5,051 nt of DNA from Brumimicrobium sp965659845 (GTDB lineage: Bacteria > Bacteroidota > Bacteroidia > Flavobacteriales_D > Crocinitomicaceae). Positions within the stretch are counted from its first letter, which is position 1, and the number at the start of each line of letters is the position of its first letter. The stretch is taken from assembly GCA_965659845.1 (NCBI GenBank), contig CBFHXS010000136.1, positions 1-5,051 on the forward strand. Direction: 5' to 3'. The translations under genes were made by a program, and so were the position numbers. Shown here one piece after another: positions 1 to 5,051 of this stretch. Below the pieces are notes generated by a model. It was not told where the DNA came from and did not search any database. It saw only the letters and a program-made list of their open reading frames with translations.

Positions 1-1
1 A

Positions 2-919
2 GCACCTAGCTATTTTCCGCAGTTACAATATAACTTCAGTGAAAATAAGGTTACGAAGGGACGCTTTGATTTGGGGAAATTACTCTTTTTTGATCCCGTT
101 TTATCGTCAGATAGTACAGTCTCATGCGCTTCTTGTCATGCTCAAGTTCACGCTTTTGCCGATCACAATACTTCGCTTAGTGCAGGTGTAGATGGTCGTT
201 TAGGTAAAAGGAATTCTCCTTCTTTAGCAAATATGGCTTTCTCCCCAGCTTTTATGTGGGATGGTGGTGTTAATCATTTAGAGATTTTCTCGCTTGCCCC
301 AATTACAGACCCAAATGAGATGAATGAAACAATGAGCAATGTTATTGACAAACTAAATCAGAATTTAGGATACAAATGGCTGTTTAAGAAACACTACGAT
401 GTCGACGTCATTAATGATCAAGTTTTGTTTAGAGCAATCACTGTATATACAGGAATGATTGTTTCTGATCAGTCAAAATTTGATCAGTGGAAACGAGGTG
501 AAATAGAATTTTCACAAGAAGAAGAGGAAGGGCGACTGCTATTTTCATCTAAATGTTCAAGTTGTCACAGCGGTGCTTTACAAACCGATTTTTCATATAG
601 AAACAATGGCTTGGATGCATCATTCGAAGATGATCTTGGCAGAGGACTTATTACTCAAAACACCAACGACTATGGTAAATTCAAGGTCCCTTCATTGAGA
701 AATGTTTTACTCACATATCCGTACATGCATGATGGTCGTATGTTCACTATACGGGAAGTCTTAGACCACTATGATGAGGGGATTTTGTCATCTGAAACAT
801 TAGATCCATTGCTAGAAAATGGAATTCCGATGACGGAAGTGGAAAAAGATAAAATTATTGCATTTCTCGAAACATTAACAGACTATGAGCTATTAGGTGC
901 TCAATGGTTAAATGAATAA
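2..919 (+). CDS. MauG/MbnH-like di-heme c-type enzyme (cytochrome-c peroxidase superfamily), 5' partial
   Basis: The frame is open from base 2, so the gene starts left of the window. The TTG at 71 is internal, because the 23 codons before it already match the family (PQLQYNF, then KGRFDLGKLLFFDP). Numbering visible residues from base 2, there are two c-type haem sites, CASCH at 42-46 and CSSCH at 185-189, giving the two-domain di-haem fold. The conserved segments RNSPSLAN (70-77), WDGG (86-89), PITDPNE (100-106) and YMHDGR (241-246) follow in family order. Proteins of this superfamily are periplasmic and either reduce peroxide or oxidise protein side chains. Here Tyr257 lies 14 residues after His243, where classical peroxidases carry the Met ligand and MauG has Tyr294. 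Val62 replaces the gating His, and Trp86/Pro100/Glu106 match MauG Trp93/Pro107/Glu113 in spacing. A protein-oxidising role is therefore more likely than peroxidase. The missing N-terminus should hold the signal peptide. The next gene starts 5 bases after the stop. The family is very sure, the MauG/MbnH subtype fairly sure, and the substrate unknown. Confidence 0.93.
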   Translation, partial: APSYFPQLQYNFSENKVTKGRFDLGKLLFFDPVLSSDSTVSCASCHAQVHAFADHNTSLSAGVDGRLGKRNSPSLANMAFSPAFMWDGGVNHLEIFSLAPITDPNEMNETMSNVIDKLNQNLGYKWLFKKHYDVDVINDQVLFRAITVYTGMIVSDQSKFDQWKRGEIEFSQEEEEGRLLFSSKCSSCHSGALQTDFSYRNNGLDASFEDDLGRGLITQNTNDYGKFKVPSLRNVLLTYPYMHDGRMFTIREVLDHYDEGILSSETLDPLLENGIPMTEVEKDKIIAFLETLTDYELLGAQWLNE

Positions 920-924
920 AAATA

Positions 925-1857
925 ATGAGGAATATATTAATGGTATTGATCTTTTTGATCACTACAATAAAGGCAAATGCTTGTGACGTATGCGGTTGTG
1001 CCATTAACACAAGTGGAAACGAAGTTATTCCAGGTGTTTTTCAAAACTATATTGGCATGCGTTCCAACATCCGTCACTTTGAAAGTTTACATTATGGTTT
1101 ATTGGGAGGTACAACGCATTCAAGTGAATGGTTTCACACGTCTGAATTATTCGGTAGATATTCTCCACACAGACGTGTACAATTAATCGGTTTTATACCT
1201 TATAACGCAGTTATCAAATATGAGGAGGAAGAATGGAACGTTGCTCAAGGTCTCGGAGATGCAAGGTTAAAAGCCAATGTTCTTTTGGTTGATCACAAAG
1301 ATTCGACAAAAGATGAACTATTATCTGTTTTCCTTGGTAACACGATCAAAGCCCCTTCAGGTAGATACGATTTCAAAGGAGATGAATCACAAGCATTCAG
1401 AAGATCAATGCTACCAGGAACAGGAACATGGGATTACACTACTTCGATCGATTTAATATATCGAAACAAGAATATCGGAGGTATTGTTAGCGCTGGATAT
1501 TCCTTGAGAGGTAAAAACGACTTGAATTATGATTTTGGTAATGTATTTAGCGGTCAGGCAAGTGTATTTTACAGACTTCAAGGGAATGAACGAACATTCT
1601 TGTTTGAAACAGGAGTAATGTATACTCATCTTGAATCAGACTTCGATCTTCGATTTAATGAGGAGCAAATTTACACAAGCGGTGAAATGCTTTCCCCAAT
1701 GATAAAGCTTACAAGTGTTGGTGAGAAGTGGTCCCTTTTTGCATTAGCGAATCATGCTTTGTACCAAGACTTAGGAAAGGGACGTGTAAAACAATTCTTT
1801 CAAGTTGACATAGGTGCAACATTTTTCCTGCCAACAAAAATGAAATCAAAAAATTAA
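925..1857 (+). CDS. probable outer-membrane beta-barrel with mature N-terminal CxxCxC motif
   Basis: This 310-residue protein has a Sec signal peptide (about residues 1-19, hydrophobic core ILMVLIFLITT, ending ANA). The predicted mature N-terminus is Cys-Asp-Val-Cys-Gly-Cys (residues 20-25). The body is rich in short alternating strands with aromatic girdle residues (for example GIVSAGYSL, GQASVFYRL, FLFETGVMYTHL). It ends in a strand-like stretch QFFQVDIGATFF (about 291-302) before a short basic tail, as expected for an outer-membrane beta-barrel. Similar Bacteroidota proteins with a CDxCGC start are, from memory, usually called 'transporter' or hypothetical; no biochemical function is known to me. 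The Cys cluster suggests metal binding on the periplasmic side, but this is inference. The -3 residue before Cys20 is Ala with Asn at -2, a poor lipobox, so signal peptidase I is preferred over lipidation. It sits 5 bases after the di-haem enzyme gene and 4 bases before the lipoprotein gene, implying co-transcription. The start is the first ATG after the preceding stop; no Shine-Dalgarno is visible. Confidence 0.8.
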   Translation: MRNILMVLIFLITTIKANACDVCGCAINTSGNEVIPGVFQNYIGMRSNIRHFESLHYGLLGGTTHSSEWFHTSELFGRYSPHRRVQLIGFIPYNAVIKYEEEEWNVAQGLGDARLKANVLLVDHKDSTKDELLSVFLGNTIKAPSGRYDFKGDESQAFRRSMLPGTGTWDYTTSIDLIYRNKNIGGIVSAGYSLRGKNDLNYDFGNVFSGQASVFYRLQGNERTFLFETGVMYTHLESDFDLRFNEEQIYTSGEMLSPMIKLTSVGEKWSLFALANHALYQDLGKGRVKQFFQVDIGATFFLPTKMKSKN

Positions 1858-1861
1858 AAAC

Positions 1862-2281
1862 ATGAAATTAGTACAATACACTTTTGCAATCTTTTTGCTT
1901 GCTGCTTTAGTTGTTTCTTGCGAAAAAGATGAACCAGCAGCAACAGCTGATGAACCAGAAGAAAAATACATGAATATCACAATTACTAGCCCGGAGAATG
2001 GAACTATTTTCTCACAAAATGAAATCGTTACTATTCAGGGAGAAATCAACTCCAATTTTGACGCTCATGGATATATACTTCGCTTTTGGAATTCATCAAA
2101 TAATGATTCTTTACTATTTGAAACAGATGGACATGAACACGGCGAGAATATTCCGTTCAGTACTTCATGGACGAATAATCTGAGTGATACAAGTGAGGTA
2201 AGAATTGAGGTCACTGCTTCTAGTGACCATCAAGGCACTTATACCGAAGAAAAAAACTTGACAATAACATGCTTACCTTAA
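1862..2281 (+). CDS. small His-containing Ig-like lipoprotein, probably surface-exposed
   Basis: This 139-residue protein has a signal peptide II: hydrophobic residues 6-18, then lipobox VVSC with lipidated Cys20. The residues after it, Glu-Lys-Asp-Glu, resemble the K/D/E-rich lipoprotein export signal that sends Bacteroidota lipoproteins to the cell surface. A Pro/Glu/Ala linker (about 24-35) leads into one all-beta domain (about 37-136) that begins NITITSPENG and resembles an Ig-like or cadherin-like fold. Possible metal ligands are His69, His91 and His93 (in DGHEHGE, 89-95), His123 and Cys137 near the C-terminus. Two Trp residues (76, 103) are notable because the first gene of the operon may encode a Trp-modifying enzyme. 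The ATG is 4 bases after the barrel gene's stop, preceded by A-rich sequence, and the operon ends with this gene. I do not recognise a named family with certainty. From memory, similar proteins with many more His residues occur beside copper-related genes in Bacteroidota. A metal-binding role is inference. Confidence 0.78.
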   Translation: MKLVQYTFAIFLLAALVVSCEKDEPAATADEPEEKYMNITITSPENGTIFSQNEIVTIQGEINSNFDAHGYILRFWNSSNNDSLLFETDGHEHGENIPFSTSWTNNLSDTSEVRIEVTASSDHQGTYTEEKNLTITCLP

Positions 2282-2298
2282 AAAATAAGATGTAGTGT

Positions 2299-2340
2299 TT
2301 CGAGCTCCTCAATCTTCATGAGAACATTGAGGAGCTCGAA
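2299..2340. terminator. bidirectional hairpin between convergent genes
   Basis: A perfect 15-bp inverted repeat (arms 2299-2313 and 2326-2340, TTCGAGCTCCTCAAT and its complement) encloses a 12-base loop. It begins 17 bases after the lipoprotein stop and, on the other strand, 8 bases after the pepT stop, so it can serve both convergent transcripts. Neither side has a clear T-tract, which makes intrinsic termination less certain than the position suggests. It could instead mainly protect mRNA 3' ends. Confidence 0.75.
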
Positions 2341-2348
2341 TATCATAC

Positions 2349-3602
2349 CTAGGACTTATGCTCTGCCCAAATTTGGACGAGTTCCCCCATAGTTTGAACT
2401 GCTTTTTGCATATCTTGAACACTCACGTACTCATGCTTTGAATGGATTGCCATTTCTCCGGTAAACAAGTTTGGACATGGTAACCCCATAAACGACAGTC
2501 TAGAACCATCTGTGCCGCCGCGAATAATAACTGGACGAGGTTCAATCTCTGCCTTTTTCATAGCTTGAATTGCATAATCCGTTACAAAAGGAACATCTTT
2601 TAAAATCTCTTTCATATTTCGATACTGCTCCTTAACTTCAAAATCATACGTTGCTCCTTGGTGCTTATGCACAACATTCATTACAATATTTTCCAAGCGT
2701 TTTTCATACTCTGCCAGTTGCTTTGTATTATGATCACGAATAATAAATTGTAATGTGGCCTTTTCTTGTATTCCATTAAATGAAACCGGATGTACAAACC
2801 CTTCTCTACCTTCTGTAGTTTCAGGTGACCAAGCATCCTTTGGTAGTGAAGCAAGGATCTCCCCTCCTATCTTTAATGCATTTATCAATTTACCCTTTGC
2901 ATAACCTGGATGAGCACTCACTCCATTTATAGTAATAGTTACAGCATCTGCAGAAAAACTCTCATCTTCAATTGAACCTAGCACTCCTCCATCCAATGTA
3001 TAGCCATAGTCTGCATTTAACTTGTCCATATCGAGATGATCAACTCCACGACCTACTTCTTCATCTGGCGTAAATAAAACACGTATATCACCATGCTTTA
3101 CATCTGGGTTGTTTTGCAAATACTGAACAAAGTCCATGATACAAGCAACACCTGCTTTATCATCCGCACCCAAAAGTGTATTTCCACTAGCCGTAATTAA
3201 ATCATCACCTATCTTTTCCTTTAAGTACGGATGTTTTTCAACTGTAATCACCTGAGTGGCATCATCTGGCAAAGTAATCGGCGTACCATCGTAATTCTTA
3301 TGAAAAATCGGCTTAACATTTTTCCCAGTCACATCTGGAGCGGTGTCCATATGGGAACAAAAACAAATAGTTGGAACATTAACATCTATGTTTCCTTTTA
3401 CCGTACCAAATACATAACCATACTGGTCCATCTCTGCATCATCAACTCCTAGTGACTTAAGCTCCTCGACCAATACTTTTCCTAAATCTTTTTGAATCAT
3501 TGTAGATGGAAATGTATCTGAGTTTGGATCAGCCGTTGTATCGATCTGAACATATTTCATCAAACGATCAGCTACGCTGTGTGAATATCCTTTAATTGCC
3601 AT
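2349..3602 (-). CDS. pepT: peptidase T (tripeptide aminopeptidase, M20B)
   Basis: This is a complete 417-residue cytoplasmic di-zinc aminopeptidase that removes the N-terminal residue from tripeptides, the last stage of intracellular peptide breakdown. The length is close to the roughly 408 residues of the E. coli enzyme. Every active-site element is present in order: SHMDT with His84 and Asp86; GADDKAG with bridging Asp147; DEEVGRG with catalytic Glu181 and zinc ligand Glu182; LDGG with Asp204; and AIHSKHE with His387. They sit at an offset of 6-8 from the E. coli residues (His78, Asp80, Asp140, Glu173/174, Asp196, His379). SAHPGYAKGK (229-238) marks the lid/dimerisation domain, and RGGTDGS (361-367) is the usual substrate-binding segment before the final His. 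The ATG is the first start after an in-frame TAA 15 bases upstream. The leader is A-rich with no Shine-Dalgarno. The gene is convergent with the haem-enzyme operon and divergent from the permease gene, so it is probably monocistronic. Nothing suggests damage or transfer. Confidence 0.97.
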   Translation of the reverse strand: MAIKGYSHSVADRLMKYVQIDTTADPNSDTFPSTMIQKDLGKVLVEELKSLGVDDAEMDQYGYVFGTVKGNIDVNVPTICFCSHMDTAPDVTGKNVKPIFHKNYDGTPITLPDDATQVITVEKHPYLKEKIGDDLITASGNTLLGADDKAGVACIMDFVQYLQNNPDVKHGDIRVLFTPDEEVGRGVDHLDMDKLNADYGYTLDGGVLGSIEDESFSADAVTITINGVSAHPGYAKGKLINALKIGGEILASLPKDAWSPETTEGREGFVHPVSFNGIQEKATLQFIIRDHNTKQLAEYEKRLENIVMNVVHKHQGATYDFEVKEQYRNMKEILKDVPFVTDYAIQAMKKAEIEPRPVIIRGGTDGSRLSFMGLPCPNLFTGEMAIHSKHEYVSVQDMQKAVQTMGELVQIWAEHKS

Positions 3603-3721
3603 TTTTGTAGTTTTATTTTAAGGATTCCGAAGATAATGAAAGAAATGGATTTGAAAATAGTTTACTGCCAACAATGAATTAAATGGTCATTAGATTTCCT
3701 CATGTAACATTAGTAGCAAAA

Positions 3722-3746
3722 AAAGCTAATCTGAGTCTCTAGCTTT
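3722..3746. repeat. small inverted repeat flanked by A-tracts
   Basis: Arms AAAGCTA (3722-3728) and TAGCTTT (3740-3746) form a perfect 7-bp stem around an 11-base loop. Read on the - strand the stem is followed at once by a T run (complement of the A-tract at 3718-3724), giving a small terminator-like shape that would stop antisense transcripts leaving the permease gene toward pepT. The right arm overlaps the -7 promoter-like element, so it might also be a regulator site. Such a short AT-rich repeat could arise by chance. Confidence 0.35.
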
Positions 3747-3747
3747 G
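3740..3747 (+). promoter_or_regulatory. Bacteroidota-type -7 promoter element (TAnnTTTG) for the permease gene
   Basis: TAGCTTTG matches the TAnnTTTG consensus used by the primary sigma factor of Bacteroidota exactly, 17 bases before the permease ATG. No TTTG/TTG -33 element is visible at the expected distance upstream, and the implied 5' leader would be only about a dozen bases. This is a plausible but unproven promoter. Confidence 0.4.
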
Positions 3748-3764
3748 TAAAAAAAACAAATCAC

Positions 3765-4568
3765 ATGTTAATTGTATTCGGATATATTAGTGCATTAGTA
3801 ATTGGAATTTCTTTAGGGCTAATAGGAGGTGGTGGTTCCATCCTTGCAGTGCCTGTTTTGGCATACTTATTTTTACTAGATGCTAAGTTTGCAACGGCCT
3901 ATTCTCTATTCATTGTAGGTTTTTCTGCGTTGGTAGGAGGAATCAAACAACACTTCAAAGGCTTTGTTGATTGGCGTACAGCTGTGGTTTTTGGAATTCC
4001 AGCAATGATAGGTGTTACGGTAGTACGTAAATTTGTAGTTCCTATCTTACCGGATGTCCTTTTCACGATTGATGATTTTGAATTTACGCGACGAATGGGA
4101 ATGTTTGGATTATTCGCTGTTCTGATGATTCCCGCTGCTTTTTCTATGCTGAAAAAGAAGAAAGTCAAAGAAACAAATGAAAAGAAAGAAGTTAAATACA
4201 ATTACCCCTTAATTTTAGCTGAAGGACTTATCGTAGGTGCTATTACAGGAATGATTGGTGCAGGTGGAGGATTCTTAATAATTCCAGCCCTTGTAATTCT
4301 TGCAAATGTTGAAATGAAAGTAGCTGTCGGTACATCTCTTGTAATCATAGCATTCAAATCACTAATAGGCTTTTTCCTAGGGGATGCAATGACATTAGAT
4401 ATTGATTGGATTTTACTTTTCACCTTTACAGGCGCTTCAGTTGTTGGAATATTCATTGGTAGCTACTTGAGTAACTTTATTGATGGAAACAAGCTGAAGA
4501 AAGGATTTGGATACTTTATATTCGTAATGGCAGTATTTATTTTCTATATGGAATTTTTTGTGAAGTAG
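3765..4568 (+). CDS. TauE/SafE-family membrane permease (putative sulfite/organosulfonate exporter)
   Basis: This complete 267-residue inner-membrane protein has roughly eight hydrophobic segments arranged as two homologous halves. The family's glycine-rich signature occurs twice: GLIGGGGSILAVP (18-30) and GMIGAGGGFLIIP (162-174). Each is followed by a similar helix (TAYSLFIVGFSALVGG, 44-59; AVGTSLVIIAFKSLIG, 187-202), the internal duplication typical of the family. The halves are joined by a strongly basic, probably cytoplasmic loop (LKKKKVKETNEKKEVK, 129-144). Family members are proposed to move sulfite, sulfoacetate or other sulfur-containing anions across the inner membrane, but most are uncharacterised and no sulfur-metabolism neighbour lies in this window, so the substrate is open. 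The start is the first ATG after an in-frame TGA at 3732. The leader is a long A-tract without Shine-Dalgarno. It stands alone, divergent from pepT and convergent with the secreted-protein gene. Confidence 0.9.
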   Translation: MLIVFGYISALVIGISLGLIGGGGSILAVPVLAYLFLLDAKFATAYSLFIVGFSALVGGIKQHFKGFVDWRTAVVFGIPAMIGVTVVRKFVVPILPDVLFTIDDFEFTRRMGMFGLFAVLMIPAAFSMLKKKKVKETNEKKEVKYNYPLILAEGLIVGAITGMIGAGGGFLIIPALVILANVEMKVAVGTSLVIIAFKSLIGFFLGDAMTLDIDWILLFTFTGASVVGIFIGSYLSNFIDGNKLKKGFGYFIFVMAVFIFYMEFFVK

Positions 4569-4598
4569 TAATTACAAAAAGAAAGATAATACAATTAT

Positions 4599-4625
4599 AA
4601 TAGCGGAGTACACTACTCCGCTATT
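4599..4625. terminator. bidirectional hairpin terminator
   Basis: A perfect 12-bp inverted repeat (arms 4599-4610 and 4614-4625, AATAGCGGAGTA and its complement) has a tight 3-base loop. It starts 30 bases after the permease stop and lies 27 bases beyond the stop of the gene on the other strand. On the + strand it is followed by the T-rich TCTATTTAAT. It is well placed to end both convergent transcripts. Confidence 0.8.
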
Positions 4626-4652
4626 TCTATTTAATCAGTATTCGTTGCAGGA

Positions 4653-5051
4653 TTAATTAACTATCAGCTTCCTTGTTTCACTGCCTATTTTTATAAAATA
4701 AACACCTTTATTTAGCCCCCTTACATCGAGTGTTCTAGTTCCGGTTGAGTTATAAATGTTGATTTTCTTTACTAGCTTTCCCTGAAATGAATAAAACAAG
4801 AGTTCATCGGCAGATACATTTTCCCATGATACTACTATCTTTTCTTTTGCTGGATTTGGATAAACACTTACAGAACTAAAAACTTGTTTCACTTCACCGA
4901 TTGACAATAAGTCTTCATACTGAATTACGTCCAACGTGAACATAGGTCTACCTTCGTTTCTATTTGAGATTACACGCGTTTTAAACTCCTTATTAATACG
5001 AAGTTTCATTCTAGCATCAGAAGCGTTGAGCTGTTGACCAGACTTAAGTAA
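4653..5051 (-). CDS. C-terminal part of a secreted protein with a T9SS type A sorting domain, 5' partial
   Basis: The frame stays open to the right edge. The Met codon at 5009 is preceded by 14 in-frame sense codons (reading LLKSGQQLNASDAR), so the gene is cut by the window and 132 residues are visible. Residues about 58-132 form a type A T9SS C-terminal sorting domain: the VYPNPAKEKIVV strand start with YPNP at 64-67, the central turn FYSFQGKLVKKI, and the ending GLNKGVYFIKIG...TRKLIVN. Such domains direct export across the outer membrane by the type IX system, are removed during secretion, and leave the protein released or anchored at the surface. The preceding about 57 residues are too few to identify the functional domain, so the activity of the cargo is unknown. 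The gene is convergent with the permease gene and shares its hairpin terminator. Confidence 0.88.
   Translation of the reverse strand, partial: LLKSGQQLNASDARMKLRINKEFKTRVISNRNEGRPMFTLDVIQYEDLLSIGEVKQVFSSVSVYPNPAKEKIVVSWENVSADELLFYSFQGKLVKKINIYNSTGTRTLDVRGLNKGVYFIKIGSETRKLIVN

Larger units (their letters stand above)
3603..3764. other. divergent intergenic region between pepT and the permease gene
   Basis: These 162 bases must carry the promoters for both divergent genes. The + strand shows one perfect match to the Bacteroidota -7 element near the permease start (annotated separately). For pepT I see only weak candidates, such as TATTTTCA on the - strand at 3654-3661, which departs from TAnnTTTG at two positions. 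A 13-codon ORF at 3636-3677 is too short and featureless to call. No riboswitch or repressor operator was recognised. Confidence 0.5.

Noticed and set aside
71..73. TTG as the start of the di-haem enzyme gene
   Set aside because: The frame is open back to base 2 and the codons before the TTG encode family-typical sequence leading into GKLLFFDP. Starting here would also leave no signal peptide for a c-type cytochrome.
977..1186. 69-residue ORF inside the barrel gene
   Set aside because: It is a shifted-frame shadow of a gene with a clear signal peptide and barrel pattern, and has no recognisable domain of its own.
1998..2183. 61-residue ORF inside the lipoprotein gene
   Set aside because: It overlaps the lipoprotein in another frame and shows no motif or signal.
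3231..3452. 73-residue + strand ORF opposite pepT
   Set aside because: It is antisense to the conserved catalytic region of pepT, with a composition explained by the reverse complement of that gene.
3636..3677. 13-codon ORF in the divergent intergenic region
   Set aside because: It is too short, has no ribosome-binding context or conservation evidence, and is expected by chance in AT-rich sequence.
3899..4456. Two - strand ORFs (3899-4201 and 4202-4456) opposite the permease gene
   Set aside because: Both are antisense shadows of the transmembrane protein. Their Pro/Ile/Thr-rich composition is what reverse-complemented hydrophobic and Gly-rich codons produce.
5007..5009. ATG as the start of the T9SS-tail gene
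   Set aside because: Fourteen in-frame sense codons continue to the right edge with no stop, and a start here would give a cargo with no signal peptide. The gene is truncated by the window.
1..5051. Defence system, CRISPR array, mobile element or phage cargo
   Set aside because: No direct-repeat array, transposase, integrase, terminal inverted repeats or nuclease/helicase signatures were seen; all long ORFs are explained by metabolic or envelope genes.

Overview
The window reads as a chromosomal piece of an AT-rich member of Bacteroidota, probably a Flavobacteriales-like lineage. Four things point there: a C-terminal type IX secretion (T9SS) sorting domain at the right edge, A-rich leaders without Shine-Dalgarno sequences in front of every start, a lipoprotein with acidic/lysine residues directly after its lipidated Cys, and a perfect TAnnTTTG promoter-like element. 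The genus cannot be fixed from this sequence.

Left part (1-2281, + strand): three tightly packed genes that look like one operon entering from the left. The first is a di-heme c-type enzyme whose N-terminus lies outside the window. It would normally be labelled cytochrome-c peroxidase, but its spacing-aligned residues (Tyr at the distal-ligand position, Val where the classical gating His sits, Trp/Pro/Glu conserved) match the MauG/MbnH branch, which oxidises protein residues. The second is a probable outer-membrane beta-barrel whose predicted mature N-terminus is a Cys-x-x-Cys-x-Cys motif. The third is a small, probably surface-exposed lipoprotein with an Asp-Gly-His-Glu-His motif and an Ig-like fold. 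I infer an envelope metal-handling system, most likely copper, with an MbnP-type partner possibly encoded just upstream. That partner is not visible here, and the metal role is inference.

Middle part (2299-3764): a perfect 15-bp hairpin lies between the operon and a convergent, complete peptidase T gene (pepT, - strand) with all catalytic and zinc residues. A 162-bp divergent intergenic region follows, holding a promoter-like element and a small hairpin.

Right part (3765-5051): a complete TauE/SafE-family membrane permease (+ strand), a 12-bp hairpin terminator shared with the next gene, and the C-terminal end of a T9SS-secreted protein (- strand) that runs off the right edge. These genes and pepT look like independent single-gene units. 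No tRNA, rRNA, CRISPR array, insertion sequence or phage gene was seen.
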